Positions 56,028 to 64,000 of a stretch of DNA of 64,000 bases are shown here, piece after piece. Origin of the DNA: SAR324 cluster bacterium (GTDB taxonomy: Bacteria; SAR324; NAC60-12); NCBI GenBank assembly GCA_028281495.1, contig JANQJU010000082.1, positions 1 to 64,000 on the forward strand, written 5' to 3'. Numbering within the stretch: the stretch's first letter is position 1; every line of letters starts with the position of its first letter. The notes under the pieces are model-generated. The model saw only the letters and a program-made list of their open reading frames with translations, was not told where the DNA came from and did no database searches. A program made the position numbers and the translations under genes.

Positions 56028-58162
56028 AGATAACGCAATACGCGCGCGGGGCCATTCGTTTGCGCTCCGCCTTGCCAGGAAGAGAACGTTGGGATGTGGA
56101 CGGTCTCAAACGAAAACCATTCCTCGCTGAAGAGCTGGAATTGCAACTGAGCCAAGAGCGGGGCGTGTTGGAAGTGAAGGCCAATCCGGTGACAGGCCGT
56201 GTGTTGGTGGTCTTCGATCCAGCAGGAGGTCGTCACGATATGGGACCTCTGCTTCTCAACGTATTGGAACGGATTTCGGCAGGAATTCCGGTAGGTTCAC
56301 GGTATGCAAAGGCAGGAACTGTCGAGAGAATTACCACGCCGTTCTTGGGGCAGGCCGCATCCTCCGAGAAATACAACGGGTCGTTGTTCGAAATGGTTCC
56401 TGACTTAGAAGACGATAAAAATCTCCGTTGGAAGGCGTCGGCGCTGTCATTGACCAGCAAGACGTTCAACATCGCCAATTCGATTTTTTTAGCAGCCACG
56501 GTGGCGTCTGCCTTAGCAGGTGGGTTTCCGTTTCTCTCCAACCTTGGTTTGTCACCTCTGGCTCAGGTGGTGACGTTTGGAGGGCTGTATTTTGTTTCGC
56601 AGACGATTGAATCGGTCAGTGGCTATCACAGTAAAATGGCATGGCATCGTTACGCTGCGGAGATTGAGCATCAGTTGCGATTGAAGGCCTTCCATCATGT
56701 GGAGCACTTGGACCTCGCTTTCATCGAAAACCAGAGCACGGGCCAACTCATGAGCCTGATTCACGATGATGCCGTGAAGATCCGCCGTTTTTGGGAAGCT
56801 GGCCCCCATTCGGTCCTCACCAAAGGGAGTGCGTTGGTCGCGGCTGGTTTGATCTTGGCGTGGATTTCTCCTTCGGTGTTTTTGGTTTCGTTGATTCCGT
56901 TGCCTGTGATTTACTTCACATCTCGCTATTTCCGGAAAAAAGTTCCTCAGCAATACCAAGCCCAAGGAAAACACGAAAATACGATCAAAAAGCAGTTGCT
57001 CAATAGTCTTTCGGGCCTGCCTACCGTGAAGAGCTTCACTGCCGAAGAATATGAATTGCAGGAATTGGCCAATTCCAGCCAAGAGATGAAGGAAACCACG
57101 CACGAGGCGTATTCCATGACCTTGACCCACACCGGTGTGTCGCAGTTTGCGGTCATGGGGGGAGTTGCGCTTCCAATCATTTATGGGGGAGCCTTGGTGC
57201 TCCAAGGCACCTTGGCCCTTCCGGCATTTTTGCTCCAAACGTTTATCGTGCCCCATCTCATCTTTTCGTTTGAAGGGTTGGACCGCGATTACGATCTGTA
57301 CCAGAGTGCGGCTGCGGCATCGCACCGGTTGGCAGACATTCTGAACACCGAGGCCCACATCACCCACGGGGAACAACGGCTGCCTTTGGAAACCGTGAAA
57401 GGGGAACTTCGTTTTGATCAGGTGTCTTTCGGGTATCAGGAATCCAATGAAATCTTCCAAGGCTTGGAGCTTCAAGTACCCGCCCATCAATCGATTGCCT
57501 TTGTGGGAACCACCGGGGCCGGCAAAACCACGTTGATCAAGCTCCTCTTACGATTTTATGAAATCACCGGGGGCCGCATTTTGCTCGACGGTCAGGACAT
57601 TCGAGAGCTGAACTTTTTCGATTTGCGTGGAGCGATTGGAGTGGTCAGCCAAGATGTGTTCCTGTTTCACGGAACGGTTTACGACAATATCCTCTATGGT
57701 CGCCCCGAAGCGACGGAAGAGGAAGTCATAGCCGCTGCTAAAGCTGCCGAAGCATTGAGTTTCATTCAAGACCTGCCGGAAGGCTTCAATACCATCATTG
57801 GGGAGCGAGGGCAGAAGCTATCAGGAGGCCAGCAACAACGCCTCTCGATTGCACGGGCCGTGCTCAAGAATCCTCCTATTTTAATTTTGGATGAAGCCAC
57901 GTCCGCTGTTGACAATGAGACCGAAGCGGTCATCCAACAGTCCATTCAAAGCCTCTCGCAAGGACGAACTTTGATCGTCATTGCTCACCGTTTGTCCACC
58001 ATTCGCCAAGTGGACTGGATTTATCTATTGGAAGAAGGGCGGATTCGTGAACAAGGCACTCATCCAGACTTGCTGGCCGTCGATGGGGCGTATGCTGCCC
58101 TCTGGAGGCTGCAAACTGGAGAGCAGGACCCCAATTATCCACTCGGTCTTCCTTTGAATTAA
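56024..58162 (+). CDS. ABC exporter (fused permease-ATPase) with N-terminal HMA-like domain
   Basis: This is 712 residues. The first 90 (GAIRLRSALPGRERWDVDGL, GVLEVKANPVTGRVLVVFDP) look like an HMA-type ferredoxin-like fold without the CxxC metal motif. A type-1 exporter permease with about six membrane segments spans about 150-440. The ATPase has Walker A GTTGAGKTT, Q-loop VVSQDVFLF, signature LSGGQQQRLSIARAVL, Walker B ILILDEATSAVD and switch IAHRLST. Fused half-transporters of this type act as dimers to export lipids, peptides or drugs. The HMA-like domain may be a regulatory or binding module. It overlaps the DUF6072-type gene by 4 nt. The cargo is unknown. Confidence 0.92.
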   Translation: MKITQYARGAIRLRSALPGRERWDVDGLKRKPFLAEELELQLSQERGVLEVKANPVTGRVLVVFDPAGGRHDMGPLLLNVLERISAGIPVGSRYAKAGTVERITTPFLGQAASSEKYNGSLFEMVPDLEDDKNLRWKASALSLTSKTFNIANSIFLAATVASALAGGFPFLSNLGLSPLAQVVTFGGLYFVSQTIESVSGYHSKMAWHRYAAEIEHQLRLKAFHHVEHLDLAFIENQSTGQLMSLIHDDAVKIRRFWEAGPHSVLTKGSALVAAGLILAWISPSVFLVSLIPLPVIYFTSRYFRKKVPQQYQAQGKHENTIKKQLLNSLSGLPTVKSFTAEEYELQELANSSQEMKETTHEAYSMTLTHTGVSQFAVMGGVALPIIYGGALVLQGTLALPAFLLQTFIVPHLIFSFEGLDRDYDLYQSAAAASHRLADILNTEAHITHGEQRLPLETVKGELRFDQVSFGYQESNEIFQGLELQVPAHQSIAFVGTTGAGKTTLIKLLLRFYEITGGRILLDGQDIRELNFFDLRGAIGVVSQDVFLFHGTVYDNILYGRPEATEEEVIAAAKAAEALSFIQDLPEGFNTIIGERGQKLSGGQQQRLSIARAVLKNPPILILDEATSAVDNETEAVIQQSIQSLSQGRTLIVIAHRLSTIRQVDWIYLLEEGRIREQGTHPDLLAVDGAYAALWRLQTGEQDPNYPLGLPLN

Positions 58163-58228
58163 GGGACCATTGAATCTTATGCCAGTGCATCCCTTTTCGA
58201 GGACACTGCCGTTTGAAAGGAGAATCTC

Positions 58229-59158
58229 ATGACAAATCATTACGCTCGAATTTTGCTATCTGTTGTCTTTTGCTATTTGGTTATGGTGGTTGCCGCGTGT
58301 GCGCACACGCCGCTTCCTTCTTGGAATGATACGGAGAACAAAAAGAAAATCATGGAATTTGTTGAGACCGTGTCCACCGAAGGAAGTCCTGATTTTGTTC
58401 CCGAAGAGTATCGTATTGCCACCTTCGATCAAGATGGCACAATTTTGGTGGAGAAGCCGTTTTTGGTGCTGTTTGCCCATTTGTACAATTATTTTGAGGT
58501 GCCTCGCCCCGATCCCAAATTAGCGATTGTGGGTCGCCAACCCGACCAAGCGATTTTGTTACCCAATCAAGTTTTGCTGTCTGCTTACATGAATTACACT
58601 TTAGATGAATATAATCAAAATCTATTAGAATTTGTAAAAACGCAGAAACACCCCAGGTTTGATCGACCGTATATTGATATGTTTTACCAACCGATGTTGG
58701 AATTGATTGCCTATCTCCGAGCGAATAATTTTCGTGTTCATGTTGTTTCGGGTTCTTGGCAAGTTTTCACCCGTGGCATTGTGAGAGCCAAAACAGGGCT
58801 TCCCAACTCGCATTTGATTGGCACGCAAGTGAATTTTGACTATACCAAGTCAGACGATGGTAAAAGCTCGTTGACATTAAACGGTTCCACGCGCCCCCCT
58901 TTGAGTGTGTTTGATGGGAAACCCATCAATATCGAACATCAGATCGGAGAAGTACCAATCTTAGCCGTTGGCAATTCCTCAGGAGATCAGGCGATGTTTG
59001 AGTATGCCTCAAGCAATCGTTATAAGAATCTAGCGGTTTGGATTGAACACGACGACGAGGAACGAGAGTACGTGTATCCGAGTCACGTCCAAGGGCAACC
59101 CGGATGGGTCGAAGTCAGCATGAAAAATGACTTCGCGACTATTTTTGGCAACAAATGA
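58229..59158 (+). CDS. HAD-superfamily phosphatase lipoprotein
   Basis: This is 309 residues, with GAAAGGAG upstream of the ATG at 58229. A lipoprotein signal ends VVAAC (Cys near residue 24). HAD motifs follow in order: FDQDGTIL (motif I, nucleophile Asp and acid/base Asp), VHVVSGSW (motif II), Lys of the DGKPINIEHQI stretch (motif III), and AVGNSSGDQAMFEYA (motif IV, where the usual D-D pair reads GNSSGD). It should be an outer-membrane- or periplasm-facing phosphomonoesterase. It follows the ABC exporter gene by 66 nt in the same direction. Confidence 0.88.
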   Translation: MTNHYARILLSVVFCYLVMVVAACAHTPLPSWNDTENKKKIMEFVETVSTEGSPDFVPEEYRIATFDQDGTILVEKPFLVLFAHLYNYFEVPRPDPKLAIVGRQPDQAILLPNQVLLSAYMNYTLDEYNQNLLEFVKTQKHPRFDRPYIDMFYQPMLELIAYLRANNFRVHVVSGSWQVFTRGIVRAKTGLPNSHLIGTQVNFDYTKSDDGKSSLTLNGSTRPPLSVFDGKPINIEHQIGEVPILAVGNSSGDQAMFEYASSNRYKNLAVWIEHDDEEREYVYPSHVQGQPGWVEVSMKNDFATIFGNK

Positions 59159-59176
59159 GCGGCCTAACCGCGCAAC

Positions 59177-59224
59177 GGAAACAGTAACGAAAACAGCAAT
59201 TGAAACAGCAACTGAAACTACCAC
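59177..59224. repeat. 12-bp tandem repeat between the HAD and kinase genes
   Basis: Four 12-bp units of the type TGAAACAGCAAC follow each other between the HAD stop and the next start, with 1-4 changes among them. The unit contains A-rich, C-poor steps. It lies in the leader of the phosphotransferase gene, so unit number could affect its translation or spacing. Confidence 0.7.
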
Positions 59225-59246
59225 CCCCCACATGAAGGAAGTCTCC

Positions 59247-60374
59247 ATGTCACATCCAAGTCAAATTGATGAAATCACCGTAGATTGGCTGAATGCGGTC
59301 CTCTCTCAGCGAGCGGTCCTTTCCACCGAACGTGTGGTCAGCTTTGAAGTGGAACCCGTCACGAAACAAGGTCTGACCTCGATGGCGTATATCCTCACCT
59401 TGTCTTATGATCAACAACCCGAGGCGGCTCCCACGAAACTGATCGCAAAATTTTCATTGGATAACCAAATGGTCCGTGAGGCGTTGAATGGGTTGCGAGG
59501 CTACCAGCGCGAAGTGACCTTTTATAACAACTTCGGGGAGGATGTCGGCATTCCGATTCCACGTTGTTATGCCGCGGAATTCAATGCCGACGACAGTTCT
59601 TGTATGCTGTTGTTAGAGTATCGGGATCATACCTGTGAACGGGATATCTTCAACTGGACCGTTCCCGAACTCGAAATGGCGATTGAACATTTGGCCGCCT
59701 TTCATGCCAAATGGTGGGGACGCGAAGCGGAATTGAAGGGGGTGTACTCCGAACAAGATCCATTCCTCATTGATCTGTATGTCGACAAGTTGACGCGGTC
59801 TCTGGATGAAGTGCACAAGCAATTTCGTGATCAAGTGGGAGAAACGCTAGTGGCCTTCTTGGAATTGTGGGTGCCGAATGCACGGATATTGGCAGAACGC
59901 TTTCAACAAGGACCCCGAACCCTATGCCACAGTGACTTCCATTGGAAACAACTCTTGTTTCCTGCCAATCCGGAGGGTTCTTTTTGTGTGCTCGATTGGC
60001 AGCAGGTTTCCATCGATTACGGACCAACAGATCTCGCGCGTCTGATTGTCAGCGGACTGCTCCCCGACCAAAGACGAGAGCACGAACGCCGGTTGGTAGA
60101 AAAATATCACGCACTCCTCGTCGAACATGGGGTTCAAAATTATTCCTTGGAAGACACCTGGCAACACTATTCCATCGGGATTGCCGAACTGGTGAGAATT
60201 TATATGTGTGCCTTCGAAACCGGCGACTTGGGACCCGCTTTGGCATGGTGGGAAACGCAAGAAATGTACAAGGGACTGTCTTTCTGGGATGTGTCTTGTC
60301 ACTGGCCCGCAGAAGCCCTGGAAGAACATCGAGTACTGGAGCGATTGGCCGAGATACTTCAAACGAATTCGTGA
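59247..60374 (+). CDS. ecdysteroid-kinase-like (EcKinase/APH fold) phosphotransferase
   Basis: From the ATG at 59247, with GAAGGAAG upstream, the protein is 375 residues. The kinase-like features are LIAKFSLDN (Lys of the nucleotide loop), YQREVTFYNNFGED (conserved Glu), CMLLLEYRDH (hinge), RTLCHSDFHWKQLLF (Brenner HxDxxxxN-like loop; the usual Asn is Gln) and FCVLDWQQVSIDYGPTDLAR (metal-binding DW). Family members phosphorylate small alcohols, such as steroids or aminoglycosides; the acceptor here is unknown. It converges on the polyketide synthase gene across 180 bp, so it could modify the product or confer self-protection, but this is speculation from proximity. Confidence 0.85.
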   Translation: MSHPSQIDEITVDWLNAVLSQRAVLSTERVVSFEVEPVTKQGLTSMAYILTLSYDQQPEAAPTKLIAKFSLDNQMVREALNGLRGYQREVTFYNNFGEDVGIPIPRCYAAEFNADDSSCMLLLEYRDHTCERDIFNWTVPELEMAIEHLAAFHAKWWGREAELKGVYSEQDPFLIDLYVDKLTRSLDEVHKQFRDQVGETLVAFLELWVPNARILAERFQQGPRTLCHSDFHWKQLLFPANPEGSFCVLDWQQVSIDYGPTDLARLIVSGLLPDQRREHERRLVEKYHALLVEHGVQNYSLEDTWQHYSIGIAELVRIYMCAFETGDLGPALAWWETQEMYKGLSFWDVSCHWPAEALEEHRVLERLAEILQTNS

Positions 60375-60554
60375 TTTTCCTTCCATCCTGCGTTTGAGTT
60401 CTAAATTGAGCACAAGTACTGACTTGGCTTTTGGCATCACTTCATAACGGATCCTGATATCTTATCGATATGGTTTTGAGTAAGGAATAGGCGCAAGGAT
60501 TCTTCTAAGCTATTATCCTCGATTGTAAGGATTCTCATGGCTTTCAATAGTGGT
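60375..60554. other. convergent intergenic region, phosphotransferase / PKS
   Basis: These 180 bases separate two converging genes. I see no gene, no strong terminator hairpin and no repeat. Confidence 0.4.
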
Positions 60555-63500
60555 TTAGGCAGGGTTTCTACGTTTCGCATAGAGTCGCTCGCAAAAGTCG
60601 AGGATGGTGGGGGCAACTTTGGGATCGGATAGCAACGTAGTGTGGTTGGCGGCTTCCACATCGGTCACATGAAAGTGGGGAAATTGATTTTCCCACTCTT
60701 GCCAATAAACCGCCCCATCGGGATACAAAGACTCCCCGGCTTCCAACGTGTAATACGGCTCCAGTGCTCCATAAAACAATCCTTGTTGGTTCCGGAAATA
60801 ATAACAGGGAACCGACTGGGGATGGGGAAGTGGCAAGATCGAAAAGTGGTCCATTTCCAGAGCTTTCCCAAATTTTGTAATTTGTTTTGCCATGTCGCTG
60901 AGTTGGATTTCGGATTTGGTCAGTCCACGTGGTTTGCCGAGGGTGACGAGGTGTTTCAAAAAGGCCTCATCGTCCAACTGGGGATCCACTTCATCCCGAT
61001 GAATGAGCGTGTTGGCATAGTCTTGGGAATCGGGAGGCAGGGTGGATTGCAAAGCCATATTCACCGCTCCCAGCATCACTTGTTTCTCAAAGTGTTCGCC
61101 ATTTTTGGGAACCGATAAATCGTAGGAATCGAGCATCACGATTTCGGACACCTCGTGTCCCAATTCTTGTAATTGGCGGGTGACTTCATACGCCAACACC
61201 CCTCCTAAGGAATACCCCCCCAGACTGTAGGGGCCTTCCGCCTGCACCGATTGAATCACATGGACATAATAAGCGGCCATGGCTTCGAGGCTCCGCAAGG
61301 GGGTTCGCTGAGTCATAAACCCTCGGGCTTGAATACCAAAAAACGGGCGTTCACTCTTCCGAGCTAGGCTTTGATAGGCCTCCACGCCTCCTAAGCCCCC
61401 ATGAATCCAAAACACAGGACGGCCCTCTCGCGAGGGGTTGAGATGAATGAGTTCGGGAAAACGAGAAGCATTCGAAGGGGAGAAATCTTCGAGCATGGCC
61501 GAAGCGGGAGGATCTTCAAGCGGTGCTGGATTGGATTCGAACAAGCGAGATAGGGTCTCGTGATGGTGGGTCAGGAAGTGATCGACCAAGGCATCCAAGG
61601 TTGGCTCCTCCAAGAGGAGGGTGCCGCTCACTTCGCCAAACACGTCACGGAGTCGTTCAACGACTTGGACAATCAAGATGGAGTCGATACCAAAACTTTC
61701 CCAAGTGTCAGAAGGATCCATGGAATGCGCTTCCATTTTGAGCACACTACCAACCAGTTCTTTGAAAAAGTCTAGGCTGGCATCTCGTAACGATTTGCCC
61801 GACCGACTGCTTCCTTGCCGTGGGATGCGATCCGGTGAATTAGATGGCCGGAGGGATGGCTTCGGAGCTTCCTGGCGCTCCAAGGCTTGGGTGGTTTTCA
61901 CAATCAGCAATTGAGTCACGGAGCTGTTCAGCAGGGATTCAAGGGCGACCATGCCTTCTTCGGGTTCAATGGCTCCGATTCCAGAGCGTTCCATTCGGAT
62001 CTTGGCGGCTTCTGACATAGACGCTCCGGCTCCAAGGCTCCAGTATCCCCAGTTCATTGTTTTCACGGCACACGGCCATTCTTTGGAAAGCCGGTGAGCA
62101 AACGCATCCTTGAAAGTGCAACCTGCCGAGTAGCCGCTCATCCCCTCCCCTTTCCCAAACGCGGAGAGGGAGGAAAAGAATAGGACAAAATCCAGAGGCT
62201 CGTGTTGAAACACTTGAGCGATGCGTACACTCACATCGATTTTCACCGACAGGATGGTCCGGAAGTGTGCTTCGTCCACTTCCATCAAACTCTGGTCGAA
62301 TAGGCCCACAGCAGAATGAATCACCCCATGAATCTGCGAATGCGTCTGTTTGATGGTGTCATAAGCCTGTTGCAGAGCTTCGGGGTGGGTGGCATCCGCT
62401 GAGATGTAAAGGGGCGTGGCTCCGAATTGGGACAAAGCATTTAACTTGGCTTGAATCGATTCATCGAGTGGGCGTCTGCCAATCCAAATGATTTGAGCCT
62501 GATATTTTTCAATCATCCATCGACTCCAGACTTCCCCCAGGCCGCCTGCGCCTCCGATCACCACGTAAACGCCTTGGGATCGGTAGCGAGGGGCTTCTTC
62601 CGGGAGCGTGGTGACTGGAACCAATGTTTGTTTGAACCACTCGGTTCCACGATACGCCAGAGCCTCTCCTTGAGCATCAAACGGTACGGCGAACATTTCG
62701 GAGACGGGCCATTCGGCGTGGGCTTCCATGTCGAGAAGGCGCACTTTCCAACGTCGAAATTCTTTGGCCAACGATCCAATGAAACCATGCAATCCTGCAT
62801 GCGCCGGGTCCACCAAATCGGACATTCCGACAGGTTGTGCTTGGGTGGTGATGAAGGTCCACTGGCGTTCCTCTGAGCGGCCGCCCAGCGAAAGGACGGC
62901 TTTGACCATCCGAAACACCTGAAATAAACCTTGGTCTTGCTCCTGGATCAGGGTTTCAGCTCCTAAAGACTCGAATGGATGATCCGGAGCAATCCAAATC
63001 ATAGGAGTGGCAGCATCTAGGGTTTTCAGTTGGTTGACCCATCCATCGAGACTCTCAGTGGGGGAGATTTCTAAAAACTGAGCCTGAGGATAGACCGTTT
63101 GCAAGGCCGCCTTCTGAGATTCGGTTCCTCCGATGACAACCGGAGCCGTAGCATCTGGAACGACTGGATGGGTCGCGTCTGGAACCGTGGACGTGGCGGG
63201 CAATGTCATGGGATTCCAGGTCGGGATGGATAAGGACAGTGAAGTTTTTTCCGCCGGAGGTGCAGCATAGGCTTCCACGTCAAACCAATAGCGTTCGCGG
63301 GCAAAAGGATACGTGGGGAGGCTGAGGCGAAAGGGGCGGCCATCTCCATACAATTTCTGCCAATCGAACTCCAAGCCCTTCACCCACAGTTCGAGAATTT
63401 TGGAATACTTATGTTGATGAATCCAGTCGTCCATCATGGCTGCCATGTCCCCGTTGGAGGTCAACACGGAGAGCAACGCTTTGTGGTCTTTGACGTGGCC

Positions 63501-64000
63501 TTGGTACACATTGTCAATAGGGTTTCGTGCACGGGAAAATGCGGGTTCGGTGGAAGGCGAGGTTTCGGTGGAAGGCGAGGTTTCGGTGGAAGGATCCCCC
63601 AGAAAATCGCGTAGCTTGGATTCAAGTTCTGTCATGGAATGGACCAACAACCCCAATCGAGCATCCATCGCTTCACGTCCGACCTGGAGGGTGTAGGCCA
63701 GGTCTGCGAGGTTGGGCGGATTGGTTTCTTCCGAAGTTTTTATAAAATTCTGCACCGATTGGTGGAGCTTGGAAGCGTATTCTAGGAGCCGGTCTTCATT
63801 TCTTGCAGAGAGCACGACCATGGAAGGCGAGTGGGCAGTAATGGTTGCTTGGCGGCTTGGATGAGTCCCCTGAGGCTCCGTTGGATGAGGCCCCGTATAT
63901 TCTTCAATCAACACATGAGCATTGGATCCACCTGCCCCAAATGAAGAGACCCCTGCAATCCGTGGGACCGGATTCCCATGGATGATCGGGCGTTCCCATT
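60555..64000 (-). CDS. modular polyketide synthase, terminal module (KS end - KR - ACP - TE), partial at the window edge
   Basis: The frame is open from the window end to the stop at 60555, about 1148 residues. It opens with the last part of a ketosynthase (SSFGAGGSNAHVLIEEY). A post-KS linker follows, ending LSLPTYPFARERYWFDVE. A beta-ketoreductase has GGAGGLGEVWSRW (NADPH loop), FFSSLSAFGKGEG (Ser) and SGYSAGCTFKDAFA (Tyr; the Asn usual four residues later is Cys). An acyl-carrier domain has SFGIDSI (phosphopantetheine Ser), and a type-I thioesterase has FWIHGGLGGVEAY, GGYSLGGVLAYE (Ser), VMLDSYD and NHTTLL (His). No acyltransferase lies in the module, which points to a trans-AT system. Product release by the TE makes this the last module. 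The product is unknown. Confidence 0.9.
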   Translation of the reverse strand, partial: WERPIIHGNPVPRIAGVSSFGAGGSNAHVLIEEYTGPHPTEPQGTHPSRQATITAHSPSMVVLSARNEDRLLEYASKLHQSVQNFIKTSEETNPPNLADLAYTLQVGREAMDARLGLLVHSMTELESKLRDFLGDPSTETSPSTETSPSTEPAFSRARNPIDNVYQGHVKDHKALLSVLTSNGDMAAMMDDWIHQHKYSKILELWVKGLEFDWQKLYGDGRPFRLSLPTYPFARERYWFDVEAYAAPPAEKTSLSLSIPTWNPMTLPATSTVPDATHPVVPDATAPVVIGGTESQKAALQTVYPQAQFLEISPTESLDGWVNQLKTLDAATPMIWIAPDHPFESLGAETLIQEQDQGLFQVFRMVKAVLSLGGRSEERQWTFITTQAQPVGMSDLVDPAHAGLHGFIGSLAKEFRRWKVRLLDMEAHAEWPVSEMFAVPFDAQGEALAYRGTEWFKQTLVPVTTLPEEAPRYRSQGVYVVIGGAGGLGEVWSRWMIEKYQAQIIWIGRRPLDESIQAKLNALSQFGATPLYISADATHPEALQQAYDTIKQTHSQIHGVIHSAVGLFDQSLMEVDEAHFRTILSVKIDVSVRIAQVFQHEPLDFVLFFSSLSAFGKGEGMSGYSAGCTFKDAFAHRLSKEWPCAVKTMNWGYWSLGAGASMSEAAKIRMERSGIGAIEPEEGMVALESLLNSSVTQLLIVKTTQALERQEAPKPSLRPSNSPDRIPRQGSSRSGKSLRDASLDFFKELVGSVLKMEAHSMDPSDTWESFGIDSILIVQVVERLRDVFGEVSGTLLLEEPTLDALVDHFLTHHHETLSRLFESNPAPLEDPPASAMLEDFSPSNASRFPELIHLNPSREGRPVFWIHGGLGGVEAYQSLARKSERPFFGIQARGFMTQRTPLRSLEAMAAYYVHVIQSVQAEGPYSLGGYSLGGVLAYEVTRQLQELGHEVSEIVMLDSYDLSVPKNGEHFEKQVMLGAVNMALQSTLPPDSQDYANTLIHRDEVDPQLDDEAFLKHLVTLGKPRGLTKSEIQLSDMAKQITKFGKALEMDHFSILPLPHPQSVPCYYFRNQQGLFYGALEPYYTLEAGESLYPDGAVYWQEWENQFPHFHVTDVEAANHTTLLSDPKVAPTILDFCERLYAKRRNPA
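63546..63593. repeat. 18-bp in-frame tandem repeat in the PKS linker
   Basis: The unit TTCGGTGGAAGGCGAGGT occurs three times (the last incomplete), giving a Thr-Glu-(Thr/Pro)-Ser-Pro-Ser repeat in the protein, in the region between the KS end and the KR domain. It is a flexible linker; unit number is likely to vary between strains. Confidence 0.8.

Noticed and set aside
56552..57490. 312-codon minus-strand frame inside the ABC transporter gene
   Set aside because: The plus-strand frame carries all exporter motifs; the antisense protein is His/Arg-rich with no family match and no ribosome site.
1..64000. tRNA or rRNA genes, prophage or plasmid replication functions
   Set aside because: I looked for such signatures by eye on both strands and found none; a covariance search would be needed to exclude a tRNA fully.

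Overview
The window is a chromosomal segment from a Gram-negative, motile bacterium. The evidence is lipobox lipoproteins, periplasmic binding proteins, an MCP/CheA/CheW/CheB array, many two-component proteins, PilZ domains and class III nucleotide cyclases. The lineage cannot be fixed from sequence alone. The signalling repertoire recalls Desulfobacterota/SAR324-like or other deep proteobacterial-type lineages, but that is only an impression. No rRNA, tRNA, CRISPR array or prophage was seen.

Layout. (A) 1-9.0 kb is a decayed sedentary integron: a truncated, frameshifted integron integrase on the minus strand, then an array of single-gene cassettes on the plus strand separated by at least five short attC-like sites. 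The cassettes encode a serine hydrolase, a TIR-like domain protein running into a leucine-rich-repeat protein, a DUF2442 protein, an unknown, a GNAT, an AAC(6')-like acetyltransferase and a PCMT-like methyltransferase, plus one gene in reverse. Fragments of IS1-type and IS5-type transposases lie between them. (B) 9.0-12.5 kb holds allantoicase converging on a citrate-lyase-like DUF6986-type gene, then a TacA/TacT-type toxin-antitoxin pair. (C) 12.5-17.4 kb, minus strand, encodes a PilZ-tailed cyclase, a periplasmic binding protein and a membrane GAF-cyclase. (D) 17.5-30.3 kb holds a 3094-residue subtilase lipoprotein with cohesin-like, dockerin-like, BACON-like and VCBS repeats. It converges on a STAND NTPase with TPR-like repeats and a CHAT-like N-terminus without visible catalytic residues. 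(E) 30.5-44.9 kb encodes a hybrid kinase, a MalZ-like GH13 enzyme, a binding-protein/histidine-kinase/SpoIIE-phosphatase operon, an RNI-type LRR gene with three frameshifts, remnants of a second TacAT module, a Panacea-domain toxin-antitoxin candidate and three more receiver-containing regulators. (F) 45-53 kb, minus strand, is a chemosensory operon in the order STAS, receiver-cyclase, CheA, CheW, MCP, CheB. (G) 53.5-60.4 kb, plus strand, encodes a patatin, a phosphoesterase, a DUF6072-type protein coupled to an ABC transporter with an HMA-like N-terminus, a HAD lipoprotein and an EcKinase-like phosphotransferase. (H) 60.5-64.0 kb is the 3' end of a modular PKS gene (KS end, KR, ACP, TE, no AT), which runs off the window.

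How the parts fit. Regions C, E and F look like one style of signalling rebuilt several times. A periplasmic binding protein is paired with a membrane sensor whose output is a cyclase in one copy and a histidine kinase plus SpoIIE-type phosphatase in the other. A third cyclase carries a receiver domain and sits inside the chemotaxis operon. PilZ domains on one cyclase and one double-receiver protein suggest cross-talk between cAMP and c-di-GMP. The regions most likely to hold undescribed biology are the TIR-like/LRR cassette, the CHAT-remnant STAND protein facing the giant subtilase, and the Panacea pair. Several single-base frameshifts fall in or next to short homopolymers, so sequencing error must be excluded before calling pseudogenes.
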